Below are positions 43,082-52,543 of a DNA stretch of 64,000 bases, piece after piece. Origin of the DNA: Arthrobacter pascens (GTDB lineage: Bacteria > Actinomycetota > Actinomycetes > Actinomycetales > Micrococcaceae); contig NZ_JAUSXF010000001.1 in the NCBI RefSeq assembly GCF_030816475.1, forward strand, positions 620,001 through 684,000, read 5' to 3'. The position numbers were made by a program, and so were the translations under genes. The first letter of the stretch is position 1. Each line of letters begins with the position of its first letter. The notes under the pieces were generated by a model, which was given only the letters and a program-made list of their open reading frames with translations, was not told the DNA's origin and searched no databases.

Positions 43082-43690
43082 GTGACCTCGATTAAACCCA
43101 TCACATTAACCGGACAGCGTGTCATCCTGGAACCGCTCAGCCAAGCCCATCACGACGGCCTGGTGGAGGCCGCGCAGGACGGCGAGCTCTGGAACCTCTG
43201 GTACACCTCCGTGCCCGCCCCGGCCGGCATGGAAGCCGAGATCGACCGCCGCCTCAGCCTCCAGGACCGTGGGTCCATGCTTCCGTTCACTGCTCGGCTG
43301 GCCGATCCGGCCACCGGCGGCCCGGGCAGGATCATCGGCATGACCACCTACATGAACATCGACGCCGGCACGCCCCGCGTGGAAATCGGCTCAACCTGGA
43401 ACGCGGCTTCTTCGCAGGGCACTGGGACCAACGCCGAGTCCAAGCTGATGCTCCTGCGCCACGCGTTTGAGACCCTCGGCTGCCCGGCAGTGGAATTCCG
43501 GACGCACTGGCTCAACCACCAGTCCCGGGAAGCCATTGCCCGCCTCGGAGCCAAGCAGGACGGCGTGCTGCGAAACCATTCGCGCACCCAGGACGGGGTG
43601 CTGCGGGACACCGTGGTGTTCTCCATCCTTGAGCACGAGTGGCCCATGGTCAGGGCAGGGCTGGAATACCGGCTCGCCAAGCGCCGATAG
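43082..43690 (+). CDS. GNAT family N-acetyltransferase (RimJ/RimL-like)
   Basis: A 202-residue GNAT protein resembling RimJ/RimL: PITLTGQRVILEPLSQAHHD at the start, IGMTTYMNIDAGTPRVEIGS in the core, and HWLNHQSREAIARLGAKQDG where acetyl-CoA is bound. Substrate unknown. The GTG at 43082 starts 10 bp after the previous stop, so it may be carried on the same transcript, although it has no evident role in CoA-ester degradation. Confidence 0.82.
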   Translation: MTSIKPITLTGQRVILEPLSQAHHDGLVEAAQDGELWNLWYTSVPAPAGMEAEIDRRLSLQDRGSMLPFTARLADPATGGPGRIIGMTTYMNIDAGTPRVEIGSTWNAASSQGTGTNAESKLMLLRHAFETLGCPAVEFRTHWLNHQSREAIARLGAKQDGVLRNHSRTQDGVLRDTVVFSILEHEWPMVRAGLEYRLAKRR

Positions 43691-43715
43691 GGGCGCCTGG
43701 CGAGCCGTAAGTCAC

Positions 43716-44636
43716 TCAGTTCCGCGCAAGCTGCGCCGGCTTCACCGCGGCCAACAGTGCAGCGGCGTAGCCCAGGGCGTGGCCGGCCTGATTCGGATGG
43801 AAGTTGTAGTCTGCCAAGGGCTGATTCGGGTTCAGTTGCAGCCAGGGATCAGCGGAATTGACTGCATGCCCGGTGAACCTGGCTGACACATCAACGTACT
43901 GCGTGTTGGCTTGGTAAAGCCCGTTTGCCGTGGCCGCAGCTGTGGCCAGGGTGGAGTTCAGGGCCTGGGCTGCCTGGTTGATCAGTGCCTGGTTGGCTGG
44001 CGGAATGGGCGCGAATGCGCTGGCCGGGTCAAAGAGTAGGGGGTACCCCATCACGGCAATCCGTGCACGAGGTGCCACGGAGTGAATGGCAGCGTACGTC
44101 TGCACCAGGCCGGCGTGGAGGGCCTGCAGGGCTGCCGGCGAGGTTGCCTGTTGCAGGACCCCCGCACACACGTCCTGCGGGTATGCCGCGCAGGCGCCTA
44201 TGACGTAGGAAAAGCCCAGGTCATTGGCACCGGCGGTAATACTGACAAGCTCGGTGTCCGGCGAGATTTTCCCTTGGGAGGCCAGTGCGTAGAGCTGCTG
44301 TTCAACAGTGGGGGTGTAGATGGTGGTGTCGTAACGGGGGCTGGCGGTGCTGAGAACGGCGCCGTGGCAGGCCGCGTTAGCCACCAGGGTCACCCGGCCC
44401 GTGTTCCCCGCAACATCAACATATCCGGGGTGACTCTGCCAGCATGGGGTATTAGCAGGCCGTAATGCTTCTACGGCTCCGGTGCCCGCTGTGTAGGAGT
44501 CGCCCAGCGCGACGTAATCCACCCGCGGAGGCGGCGCTGCCTCAGCGGGGATGGACGCCATCCCGATCGCCATGGCCATGGTTGCGAGGCTGGCTGCAAA
44601 AGCCGAGCGGCGCCGTCGTCCTGCTGGTTTTGTCAT
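43716..44636 (-). CDS. Secreted SGNH/GDSL-type lipase or esterase
   Basis: A 306-residue exported hydrolase. The N terminus is a Sec signal peptide with a strong basic head (GRRRRS) and cleavage near AEA-AP. SGNH blocks are present: ALGDSYTAG (Ser), ITAGANDLGFS (Asn), and DYNFHPNQAGH (Asp and His). Similar proteins are Streptomyces lipases. Six cysteines (for example NTPCWQ, ANAACHG, GACAAYPQDVC) suggest disulfides. It is convergent with the acetyltransferase gene, 25 bp apart. Confidence 0.87.
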   Translation of the reverse strand: MTKPAGRRRRSAFAASLATMAMAIGMASIPAEAAPPPRVDYVALGDSYTAGTGAVEALRPANTPCWQSHPGYVDVAGNTGRVTLVANAACHGAVLSTASPRYDTTIYTPTVEQQLYALASQGKISPDTELVSITAGANDLGFSYVIGACAAYPQDVCAGVLQQATSPAALQALHAGLVQTYAAIHSVAPRARIAVMGYPLLFDPASAFAPIPPANQALINQAAQALNSTLATAAATANGLYQANTQYVDVSARFTGHAVNSADPWLQLNPNQPLADYNFHPNQAGHALGYAAALLAAVKPAQLARN

Positions 44637-44800
44637 TGATTTCCCCTTTGTACATCAATTCGCTGGAATGAATTGGACATGTACATGACACCGTACGCCC
44701 ACGAAAGGAAGGGGTCACTGGTTGGGTGTACCTGTTTTCTGTACTCCCGCTCCTGTTGCCTATATGTGCGGCATGCTGTCTCTTGTGATTAGCTGGTCGG

Positions 44801-45517
44801 ATGGAGAAACCTGGCGGGCCCCTGAACTGGGACGGAGCCGTGAACGCCTGGCACGTCGCCGGCGGTGTGTACCGGATGGGGCGCCGGGAGTGGCTCACGG
44901 AGGCCGGCTGGCGCCAGGCGTTGGACGACGGCGTCCGCACTGTGATTGACCTCCGGAATCCCCATGAAGCCCGGCGCCGGGACACGGACCCCGACGTGCC
45001 TAAAGAGGCCTGGTCCGGCGTCACGATTATGTCTGTCCCCACAGAAGACACCGACGATCCCAGGGTCACCAACGTTTCCGGACCGTACCTCAAGGATCCC
45101 GCCCACTACCTGCACAACGTTCGGCTGTATCCGGAAAAATTCGTCGCGATATTCCGCGCGCTCGCCGACGCTGCGACCGGCGGCGTGGTGATCCACTGTG
45201 CGGCCGGGCGCGACCGCAGCGGCATGGTGGCGGCGATGCTCCAGGACCTTGCGGGAGATTCCGATCAGGATATTGCCAGGGGTTACGAACGGGCCGCGCG
45301 GGGAATCAACGAGCGGTACCTTACCCATGGGCCTCCGCATGATCAGGAACGCTATCTTGTGGAAACGGAACTGGCGCCCTTGCTGGCAGAGCGCGGCCGG
45401 GCAGTTGCGGGTTTCGTCCGGGAACTGGATACCGGTGGTTTCCTGCTGCGGCACGGTCTCACGGAACCTGAACTGGATGCGGTTCGTTCCCTGCTGGGCG
45501 TTCCGGCGGTGCTGTGA
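44801..45517 (+). CDS. Tyrosine/phosphoinositide-type protein phosphatase
   Basis: A 238-residue protein of the PtpB/Y_phosphatase3 family. The signature is HCAAGRDRSGM (CX5R P-loop with Cys and Arg; the AGRDRSG version includes an Asp instead of the Lys of other families). The N-terminal section VYRMGRREWLTEAGWRQALD and TVIDLRNPHEARRR is typical. M. tuberculosis PtpB, a relative, is secreted; no signal peptide is visible here. No strong ribosome-binding site precedes the ATG, so an alternative start cannot be excluded. It is 164 bp from the divergent lipase gene. Confidence 0.8.
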   Translation: MEKPGGPLNWDGAVNAWHVAGGVYRMGRREWLTEAGWRQALDDGVRTVIDLRNPHEARRRDTDPDVPKEAWSGVTIMSVPTEDTDDPRVTNVSGPYLKDPAHYLHNVRLYPEKFVAIFRALADAATGGVVIHCAAGRDRSGMVAAMLQDLAGDSDQDIARGYERAARGINERYLTHGPPHDQERYLVETELAPLLAERGRAVAGFVRELDTGGFLLRHGLTEPELDAVRSLLGVPAVL

Positions 45518-45560
45518 ATTCGGTCCGAGGTGTAGCCGTGTGTCTGGGAGGGGCGGGCTG

Positions 45561-47654
45561 ATGAATAGCTGGAAAAAACAGGGTGGCGGCCAGCGCCGGA
45601 TGCTCTCTTTCGGAGCCGTTGCCGGCTTGGCCCTGGTGGCAGGATTCGGTGCCGTGCCGGCATCTGCTGCCCCAGGCGGTCCGGCGTCGGCCGAAACGGC
45701 ACCGGCTGGTACAACGCCGGTAGTTCCCGCGACGGGCCTTCCAACGCCCGCTTCAGGACCCTCGGACGCCGGGCTTGCCGAGGCTGTCCGGCGAGATCTC
45801 GGCCTCACTCCTGAACAATTCAACGCCGCCGGCGAGCTGGGCAGGCAGGCTGCAAACGCTGTGGCGGCACTCCGGGACGTGCAAGGGTACGTCGGAACAC
45901 GCCTGGACGGCGGCAGGATCCTGGTCACCGGCAGCGGAGCGGAGCTGGAAGCGAAGGTCGCCGGGCTCAAACAGGCCATCCCGGCCCTGACACTGCAGGC
46001 ACCACCGGCAGACGCCGGGAAGGCCAAAGCAACTCCGACAGCAGCAGCGGCGGCCAGCGGCAAGGAGCTGGCATCCAGCACCCGGCAGCTCTATGAGGCA
46101 TACCTCCGCGAAGTGGGGCCTGAGGGCCTTCAGGCGGTGGCTTACTCGGGTGGCAGCTTCGTCATCCGGACGGGTGGCACCAATGCTTCCCAGGCGGCGC
46201 CGCAAGACTCATCGGCCGGTACAGGCGGAGTCAGCAGTGCCGGCAACGGCGCCACTGACCCTGTTGCCAGCGCTTCCAGCGGCAAGGTGTCCGCAGCCGA
46301 GTTTGTTGCCCGATATGCGAACGTAAAGCTCGACGACGGCCCGGCCCTCACGCCGGAGGCGGACGTTGTGGGCGGCCAGGGGTATTTTGCCGACACCGGC
46401 GAGATCTGTTCAACAGGATTCTCGGCCTTTGATCCGGCAGGCCTTCCGACGATCCTGACGGCCGGCCACTGTGCGGACGACGGAGCCGCGCACCAGGCTA
46501 CCCTGGAATTTCCCCAGTGGAACCGCGCGGGTCTGCTGGGCATCTTCGGGTTCAGCCAGTTCGGCGGCCCTGGCAACACTCCTGTTTCAAACCCGTTGGA
46601 CCCGCAGAACCCCGGGAATGCTGGCGCCGACGTGGCTGTGATTGGTTCGATCCGCGCCGGCCTGGATCCCCAGCCGGCCGCCAGCACCTGGAATGATCCT
46701 TCCCAGGCCGGCCCGGACGTCAAAATTATCGGCACTGCACAACCCGTGGTGGGGGAGCCTGTCTGCCGGTCAGGACGGACGTCCGCCTGGTCCTGCGGAA
46801 TCATCGACGAGGTGGGCATCTACGTCGTCCACGGGCGCACCGCTGACCCCGCTGACCTGAGGGCCTTCAACGGCTTCCTGTCTTTCGGCGTCCAGTCCAG
46901 CGGAGGCGATTCAGGGGGTCCATGGCTCAGCGGGAACTACGCGGTCGGCATCCACAGTGCAGGGGACGTTCCGGATGCAAACGGCAGCGTCATCCGAAAT
47001 TTCGCCATCGCCTCCACGCTGGATGATGACCTGGCCGTTCTTCCCGGATACCAGCTGGAGCTCTTCCTCAACAAGCCGGTGGTCACCTCGCCCGCCCCCA
47101 GCGCGCCCCTGGTGCCGGGCCAGACCATTACCGGGCGGGTGCCGGCTGCACCAGCCTCCGCTGTGGCGGCCGGATCGAAGGTCAGGATCACCGAGGCGGG
47201 CCAGGCGCCGTTCGAGGTTCCCGTGGACGCCTCCGGCAACTGGTCCTTCACCGCCCCGGAACAACCGGGAGCTCTGCGGTTCAGTGCGGAGACTGTCAAC
47301 GGCTTCAGTTTCTCGGGTGCCAGCAATGTCGAACTTGCGCCGGCCGCACCGCAAGCGCCTACCCCGCAGCCGGCTGCCCCACAGCCGCCTGCTCCGCCGG
47401 CACCCGCCCCGCCCGCGGTTCCGGCGCCACCAGCTGCCGTCCCGCCGCCCGTATCAGGGCCGCCGTCGGGCGCTGCCGTTCTCCCCTCCGGTGACCTCAC
47501 CGCGGTCGGCCAGCCGCCGGCCAGCCTGGCCAACACCGGGGCAACCGGGACTCTGGCAGCCACGGGTCTCGCGGCGGCGGCGCTCGCCGTCGGCGGACTG
47601 CTGATGGTGATGGCCAGACGGCGGAAGCGGCGCAACTCAGGGCAGGAAAGCTAG
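45561..47654 (+). CDS. Secreted serine protease with Pro-rich stalk and LAxTG sortase-E anchor
   Basis: A 697-residue exported protease. Signal peptide (residues 1-36, ending PASAA), a pro-region of streptogrisin type with two similar halves (about 70-150 and later LYEAYLREVGPEGLQAVAYS), then a chymotrypsin-fold domain with ILTAGHC (His), DVAVIGS (Asp) and SSGGDSGGPW (Ser), and paired cysteines. A beta-sandwich domain, a Pro/Ala-rich stalk (QAPTPQPAAPQPPAPPAPAP), the motif LANTG, a hydrophobic helix and RRRKRR follow. LAxTG is the sorting signal of class E sortases of actinobacteria, so the protein is probably linked to the cell wall. ATG at 45561 has GGAGGGG upstream. Confidence 0.85.
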   Translation: MNSWKKQGGGQRRMLSFGAVAGLALVAGFGAVPASAAPGGPASAETAPAGTTPVVPATGLPTPASGPSDAGLAEAVRRDLGLTPEQFNAAGELGRQAANAVAALRDVQGYVGTRLDGGRILVTGSGAELEAKVAGLKQAIPALTLQAPPADAGKAKATPTAAAAASGKELASSTRQLYEAYLREVGPEGLQAVAYSGGSFVIRTGGTNASQAAPQDSSAGTGGVSSAGNGATDPVASASSGKVSAAEFVARYANVKLDDGPALTPEADVVGGQGYFADTGEICSTGFSAFDPAGLPTILTAGHCADDGAAHQATLEFPQWNRAGLLGIFGFSQFGGPGNTPVSNPLDPQNPGNAGADVAVIGSIRAGLDPQPAASTWNDPSQAGPDVKIIGTAQPVVGEPVCRSGRTSAWSCGIIDEVGIYVVHGRTADPADLRAFNGFLSFGVQSSGGDSGGPWLSGNYAVGIHSAGDVPDANGSVIRNFAIASTLDDDLAVLPGYQLELFLNKPVVTSPAPSAPLVPGQTITGRVPAAPASAVAAGSKVRITEAGQAPFEVPVDASGNWSFTAPEQPGALRFSAETVNGFSFSGASNVELAPAAPQAPTPQPAAPQPPAPPAPAPPAVPAPPAAVPPPVSGPPSGAAVLPSGDLTAVGQPPASLANTGATGTLAATGLAAAALAVGGLLMVMARRRKRRNSGQES

Positions 47655-48091
47655 TCCTTCCGGTCCACAAGCAGGTTGGTGATGCGGACAGTGCAAAGCC
47701 GCTCGCCGTCGTCGTTGGTGATCAGCACCTCGTGCGTGGTCAGCGTGCCGCCCAGGTATATGGGGGTTGCCGTGATGGTGATCCGGCCTTCCCGGGCGGA
47801 CCGGTGATGGGTGGCCGAAACGTCCACGCCCACGGCAGTCTTGCCCATGGTGCTGGCGTGGATGACGGCCGCCCAGGAACCTACAGCCTCGCCCACCGCC
47901 AAGGACGCGCCCCCATGGAGCAGCCCGAACGACTGCCTGTTTCCCTCCACAGGCATGGTGGCCACCACCCGCTGCACTGACTCCTCCACGATCTTCACGC
48001 CCATCTTCTCGTCAAGCTCTCCCAGCGTGATCTTCCACAGGGCGGCGTCCTGCGGTTCGACGGATGCCGTGTCTTCGGCCTCGGCGGTCAT
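47651..48091 (-). CDS. PaaI-type hotdog-fold thioesterase (first copy)
   Basis: A 146-residue hotdog thioesterase: VATMPVEGNRQSFGLLHGGA, with catalytic-helix segment SLAVGEAVGSWAA, and a final strand SAREGRITITATPIYLGGTL. These enzymes hydrolyse phenylacetyl-CoA-type esters and prevent CoA trapping. ATG at 48091 has AAAGGAGA upstream; the longer open frame is only leader. It faces away from paaZ, with a PaaR-like operator in the shared 148-bp gap. Its end overlaps the upstream protease by the 4 bp CTAG. Confidence 0.83.
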   Translation of the reverse strand: MTAEAEDTASVEPQDAALWKITLGELDEKMGVKIVEESVQRVVATMPVEGNRQSFGLLHGGASLAVGEAVGSWAAVIHASTMGKTAVGVDVSATHHRSAREGRITITATPIYLGGTLTTHEVLITNDDGERLCTVRITNLLVDRKD

Positions 48092-48158
48092 GGGCTCTCC
48101 TTTGGATGTGGCTGGACTTCTAGTGTGCAGCACCGGACATTCATGTACTGTAGTCATA

Positions 48159-48180
48159 TTACCGAACGGACGGTCAGTAA
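48159..48180. promoter_or_regulatory. PaaR-like operator (site 2) between thioesterase and paaZ
   Basis: 48159-48180 is a 22-bp palindrome with two TTAC-N-GA-N-CG half-sites across a 2-bp spacer, matching site 1 at every fixed position. TGTAGTCAT (48149-48157) just before it resembles the -10 of site 1. It lies 60 bp before the paaZ start and can also govern the divergent thioesterase. Confidence 0.72.
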
Positions 48181-48239
48181 TGATGGCCGCCCTTGTTTGC
48201 TCCGGCTTGTTTGTTCCCGCGTTGGAAGGACCGTCAACG

Positions 48240-50348
48240 ATGACCACCACTGCAACTGCCCAACCCACACTCGACACGGTAGAGACAGTCCCCAGTTTCG
48301 TGCAGGATGCCTGGTGGACGCCCGACGCCGGCTTGGCGGCTTCCGCTGTGCCCGTACGTGATGCGAGCACGGGCGAAATCCTGGCCAAGGTGAGCACGGA
48401 CGGCCTGGACCTGGCCGCCGTCGTGGACTACGGCAGGACCACCGGTCAGGAGGAACTGGGCAGGCTGACCTTCCATCAGCGTGCCCTCAAGCTCAAGGAG
48501 CTGGCGCAGTACCTGAATGTCCGGCGTGAGCATTTCTACGGCTTCTCCGCCCAGACCGGGGCCACCAAGGTCGACTCCATGATCGACATTGACGGCGGCA
48601 TCGGCGTACTTTTCACGTTCGGGTCCAAGGGCCGGCGTGAACTGCCCAACGCGCAGGTGGTGGTGGACGGGCCCATGGAAGTGCTTTCCAAGGACGGTTC
48701 GTTTGCGGGGGAGCACATCTATACGCGCATTCCCGGGGTTGCGGTGCAGATCAACGCCTTCAACTTTCCGGTCTGGGGGATGCTCGAAAAGCTGGCACCT
48801 GCGTTCATCGCCGGAGTCCCCACCATCGTCAAGCCGGCCACCCCTACCGGCTATGTGGCTGCGGCGGTGGTCAAGGCGATAATCGAGTCAAACATCCTGC
48901 CCAAGGGCTCGCTGCAGCTGATTTCCGGCTCGGTCCGCGGGCTCCTGGACGTCCTGGATTACCGTGACCTGGTGGCCTTCACCGGATCGGCCTCGACTGC
49001 GCTGTCCTTGAAATCGCACCCCAACGTGGTGCAGGGCGGTGTCCGCTTCACTTCCGAAACGGACTCCTTGAACGCAGCGATCCTGGGTCCCGACGCGGTG
49101 GAGGGCACGCCCGAGTTCGACGCGTTTATCAAGTCCGTGGTCACCGAAATGACGGCCAAGGCGGGGCAGAAGTGCACCGCCATCCGCCGCGCCATCGTGC
49201 CGCGGGAGCTGGTTCCCGCGGTGTCTGCGGCCATCGGCAGGCGCCTCTCCGAACGCGTTGTCCTCGGCGACCCCCGCGCGGAGGGCGTCACGATGGGTGC
49301 CCTCGCCTCCGTCGAACAGCTGGAGGACGTCCGTGCCGCAGTGCAGTCAATGCTCGACGCCGGCGGTGAGCTTGCGTACGGAACCCTCGATTCGCCGTCG
49401 GTCACCTCCGCCGACGGTTCCACCGGTGTTGTGGAGGGCGGAGCTTTTATGGCGCCGGTCCTGCTGAATTGGCAGGACCCGCTGGCCGAAGAAGTCCACT
49501 CGCTGGAGGCGTTCGGTCCGGTTTCGTCGGTGATTGGATACGAGGACATTCCCGACGCCGTCCGGCTGGCCGCCCGGGGGAGCGGCTCGCTCGTGGCCTC
49601 CGTGTGCACCAACGATCCTTCCGTGGCGCAGGAACTGGTGATGGGCATTGCCGCCCACCACGGCCGGGTCCTGATGCTCAACCGGGAGGACGCCCGCAGC
49701 TCGACAGGCCACGGCTCGCCTGTGCCGCACCTGGTCCACGGCGGGCCGGGCAGGGCCGGTGGCGGCGAGGAACTGGGTGGCATCCGCTCGGTCATGCACC
49801 ACATGCAGCGCACGGCGATCCAGGGCTCGCCCAACATGCTCACGGCGGTCACCGGTGTCTGGCACACGGGTGCGGACCGGAACTTCACTGTGGAGACCGA
49901 AGGGACTCATCCGTTCCGGAAATCGCTGGAGACGCTGCGGATCGGCGACGCGGTCCGGTCGGAGCTGCGCGAGGTCACGCTGGAGGACATCACGGCGTTC
50001 GCCAATTCCACCGGGGACACGTTCTACGCACACACCAATCAGGAGGCAGCGGAGGCAAACCCGTTCTTCCCGGGCATCGTGGCACACGGCTACCTGCTGA
50101 TCGCCTGGGCCGCGGGGCTGTTCGTGGAGCCGGCTCCCGGGCCGGTCCTAGCCAATTACGGTTTGGAGAACCTTCGTTTCGTTACCCCGGTGGCGGCTGG
50201 TGATTCCATCCGCGTGACCCTCACGGCCAAGCGGATCACCCCCCGCGAGACGGAGGAATACGGCGAGGTTTCCTGGGACGCTGTACTTACCAACCAGAAC
50301 GACGAGATCGTGGCCACCTACGACGTCCTCACCCTCGTCGAAAAGTAG
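48240..50348 (+). CDS. paaZ: Bifunctional oxepin-CoA hydrolase/semialdehyde dehydrogenase PaaZ
   Basis: A 702-residue two-domain protein. The first 520 residues are an aldehyde dehydrogenase: NAFNFPVWGMLEKLAPAFIA, catalytic-Glu region RFTSETDSLNAAIL, catalytic Cys in AGQKCTAIRRAIV. The last 140 are an R-specific hydratase (MaoC) domain with FANSTGDTFYAHTN and FFPGIVAHGYLL. Together they open the oxepin-CoA ring and oxidise the semialdehyde in phenylacetate catabolism. The ATG at 48240, with GGAAGGA upstream, is chosen because the 143-codon extension is antisense to the thioesterase. Confidence 0.93.
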   Translation: MTTTATAQPTLDTVETVPSFVQDAWWTPDAGLAASAVPVRDASTGEILAKVSTDGLDLAAVVDYGRTTGQEELGRLTFHQRALKLKELAQYLNVRREHFYGFSAQTGATKVDSMIDIDGGIGVLFTFGSKGRRELPNAQVVVDGPMEVLSKDGSFAGEHIYTRIPGVAVQINAFNFPVWGMLEKLAPAFIAGVPTIVKPATPTGYVAAAVVKAIIESNILPKGSLQLISGSVRGLLDVLDYRDLVAFTGSASTALSLKSHPNVVQGGVRFTSETDSLNAAILGPDAVEGTPEFDAFIKSVVTEMTAKAGQKCTAIRRAIVPRELVPAVSAAIGRRLSERVVLGDPRAEGVTMGALASVEQLEDVRAAVQSMLDAGGELAYGTLDSPSVTSADGSTGVVEGGAFMAPVLLNWQDPLAEEVHSLEAFGPVSSVIGYEDIPDAVRLAARGSGSLVASVCTNDPSVAQELVMGIAAHHGRVLMLNREDARSSTGHGSPVPHLVHGGPGRAGGGEELGGIRSVMHHMQRTAIQGSPNMLTAVTGVWHTGADRNFTVETEGTHPFRKSLETLRIGDAVRSELREVTLEDITAFANSTGDTFYAHTNQEAAEANPFFPGIVAHGYLLIAWAAGLFVEPAPGPVLANYGLENLRFVTPVAAGDSIRVTLTAKRITPRETEEYGEVSWDAVLTNQNDEIVATYDVLTLVEK

Positions 50349-50480
50349 GCCATCCCTCAACTCCCTCCAGTAGGTGCGAGAGGGTTTGTGTTTTGGCTGC
50401 GAAAGGTGAGGGAGGGTTGGGGGAAGGCCGGGTCTTTCAGCCCTGCCGGGCGTAAAATTTTCCCCGTAGGAGGTGGCCAA

Positions 50481-50888
50481 ATGACCCTAGCAATGAACAC
50501 AGCCACAACCATCCTGCCAGTCGATGATGCAGCCCGCGCCCGCAGTTTCTATACGGAAACACTGGGACTCCCGCACCGCGGTATGACAGATGATGGAAGC
50601 GAATTACTCGGCACCGACGGCGGCCCAATGCTGCAGCTGATGCCGGTCTCGGACGGCAAACACTCAGAGCACACCGCCCTGAGCTTCGAGGTGCACGACA
50701 TCGAGCGGACAGTTCAGGAAATGGAGGCCAAGGGCGTTCGGTTCCAGGATTATGACCTGCCGAACATGAAGACGGAAAACCACATCTGTACCACCGATTC
50801 CGAGAAGTGCGCATGGTTCATGGACACCGAGCACAACATCCTCTGCATCCACGAGACCAAGGGCATGCAGGCTGAGTATCAGCTCTGA
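50481..50888 (+). CDS. VOC/glyoxalase family protein
   Basis: A 135-residue single vicinal-oxygen-chelate domain: TTILPVDDAARARSFYTETL at the start, HTALSFEVHDIERTVQEMEA mid-protein, and CAWFMDTEHNILCIHE at the end with a candidate metal-binding Glu. The metal-site residues expected of true glyoxalase I are not all clear. The start has the near-perfect ribosome site GTAGGAGGTGGCC. Substrate unknown; an independent transcript seems likely. Confidence 0.83.
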   Translation: MTLAMNTATTILPVDDAARARSFYTETLGLPHRGMTDDGSELLGTDGGPMLQLMPVSDGKHSEHTALSFEVHDIERTVQEMEAKGVRFQDYDLPNMKTENHICTTDSEKCAWFMDTEHNILCIHETKGMQAEYQL

Positions 50889-50953
50889 AGTCATGCGAAC
50901 CAAGGGGCGTCCCGAGCCGGCGGCGCCCCTTTATCGTTGAGGCCAGGGTGGTG

Positions 50954-51247
50954 CTAGGCTTCAGCACCCCCATGCAGGCCGTCGTCGCTGCTGTCATCCG
51001 AGGCAGCGGTCCCGGTCTGGTCGGACAGGTCCATGTTGCCCCGGGCTTCGTCCATGGTGGGCCCGCCGGACGGGACGCTGTACGTGTCCGGTCGGATGCC
51101 ATGGGCCTGCTCCTCGATCAGCGCCTGCTCTTCGCTGAACCGGATCTCATTCGCTTCATCGCCTGCGTCTCCCGGGATATCCTCCCGGAATGCCGAAGGG
51201 TCAGGGACGATGAATCCCTGGTCCGGTTCTTCCTTGGGGTGGTTCAT
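50954..51247 (-). CDS. Small acidic protein of unknown function
   Basis: A 97-residue hydrophilic, acidic protein (MNHPKEEPDQGFIVPDPSAF at the start; SDDSSDDGLHGGAEA at the end), without cysteine, signal peptide or membrane segment and probably disordered. Its ATG is 26 bp after the stop of the HtrA-like gene on the same strand, suggesting one transcript. No family recognised. Coding is supported by third-position GC and an AGGA before the start, but it may be a minor gene. Confidence 0.6.
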   Translation of the reverse strand: MNHPKEEPDQGFIVPDPSAFREDIPGDAGDEANEIRFSEEQALIEEQAHGIRPDTYSVPSGGPTMDEARGNMDLSDQTGTAASDDSSDDGLHGGAEA

Positions 51248-51273
51248 GGCCTAGCCGTCCTCTCTGGTGCTGA

Positions 51274-52413
51274 CTATCTGGTGGGGTTGCTTGCGGGCCG
51301 TTCGATGAGTTCAACTTTTATGTCCATGCTCTGGTCTCCCCGCTTGACCTTGAGCCCGACATTGTCGCCCGGGTCGCGGTTCCTGAGTTCGGACAGGAGC
51401 TTTTCAGGACTGTTGAGTTCCACCCCTTCCATGGACTCCAGGACATCGCCCGGGCGGATCCCGGCACGTCCGGCCGGGCCGGCTTCATCAACGGACAGGA
51501 CGACGACGCCGCCGGTCGCTTCGATGCCCAGCTGTTCGGCGATCTGTGGTGTCAGTTCGCCCGGTGTCAGTCCGAGGTACGCGTGCTTGGCAGTGCCGTT
51601 CGCCAGAAGCTCGTCGGCCACTTCGATGGCGGTGGCCGCAGGGATGGCAAAGCCGAGGGCCACTGCACCGGCTGAGGGTGGAATGTAGGCCTCGCTGATG
51701 CCGATGACTTCGCCGCGCATGTTGATCACGGCGCCGCCGGAGTTCCCCGGGGAGATGGGAGCATCTGTCTGGATCAGGTCCACCAGGGAAAGACTGGTGG
51801 AGGCCGAGTCCGGAATGGACCTGTGAAGACCTGAGATGATGCCGGCTGTGGCAGTGTTTTCAAAGCCCAGGGGAGAGCCAAGCACGGTGGCGCCCTCGCC
51901 TACCTTCGGCAGCATTGGCTGGTACGTGGGCTTGGGTAGTCCGGTGCGTTTGGCCTGGACCAGGGCAAGGTCGGTGACCGCGTCGGTTGCCTTGACAGCT
52001 CCCTCCACCCGCTGGCCGTCAGCGAAGCCCACGTCCACCCGGGTTGCACCGCTGACCACGTGTTCGTTGGTGAGGATCAGTCCGTCCGCGGAGTACACCA
52101 CGCCGCTGCCCAGGCCGCCCTCGGTAAAGATGGTGACCACTGACGGCGCCAGGTTCTCAACGATCTGCGGGATGCCCCCCGCCACATCCTGCGCCGGCGT
52201 CGTAGGCCCGGGGCTCTGCGTGCCCGGGCTTTGCGTACCAGGGCTCTGTGAGGCGCTGCTGCCGGACGTTGGCGACAGCGATGTTTGACCGGGTCCCGGG
52301 CCGGGGGCCGGAGCGGTGCAGGACGCCACGGCAAGCGCTGCGCTGAACAGTAAGGTCCACAGCGTTGCCCGGCGGCGGCTGCGGACGTTTACTGGACTGG
52401 CGGACGGGCTCAT
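51274..52413 (-). CDS. HtrA/DegP-type serine protease lipoprotein with PDZ domain
   Basis: A 379-residue exported protease. Signal sequence ending ALAVASC (lipobox, lipid anchor on Cys), then a Ser/Pro/Gly-rich linker with tandem SPGTQ units, then a trypsin-fold domain with NEHVVSG (His), TDAVTDLALVQA (Asp) and PGNSGGAV (Ser), and one C-terminal PDZ domain (IRPGDVLESMEGVELNSPEK). It likely degrades misfolded proteins at the outer membrane face. ATG at 52413 has AGGGAGA upstream; the frame is open 21 codons earlier but lacks a signal. The small acidic protein gene follows on the same strand. Confidence 0.87.
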   Translation of the reverse strand: MSPSASPVNVRSRRRATLWTLLFSAALAVASCTAPAPGPGPGQTSLSPTSGSSASQSPGTQSPGTQSPGPTTPAQDVAGGIPQIVENLAPSVVTIFTEGGLGSGVVYSADGLILTNEHVVSGATRVDVGFADGQRVEGAVKATDAVTDLALVQAKRTGLPKPTYQPMLPKVGEGATVLGSPLGFENTATAGIISGLHRSIPDSASTSLSLVDLIQTDAPISPGNSGGAVINMRGEVIGISEAYIPPSAGAVALGFAIPAATAIEVADELLANGTAKHAYLGLTPGELTPQIAEQLGIEATGGVVVLSVDEAGPAGRAGIRPGDVLESMEGVELNSPEKLLSELRNRDPGDNVGLKVKRGDQSMDIKVELIERPASNPTR

Positions 52414-52543
52414 CGACAATCTCCCTGCGGATGCTGGCTGTTCCTTACCACCGAATACGGGGAACACCCCGATCACCGGTAGTAAGCACCCTTATTATAT
52501 TGCAGCGATCACGCTGGCAGGATCCCCGGCGGCAGGGAAAGGC

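Noticed and set aside
47811..48239. 143-codon upstream extension of paaZ
   Set aside because: It is antisense to the thioesterase gene and contains the operator; paaZ homology and a ribosome site begin at 48240.
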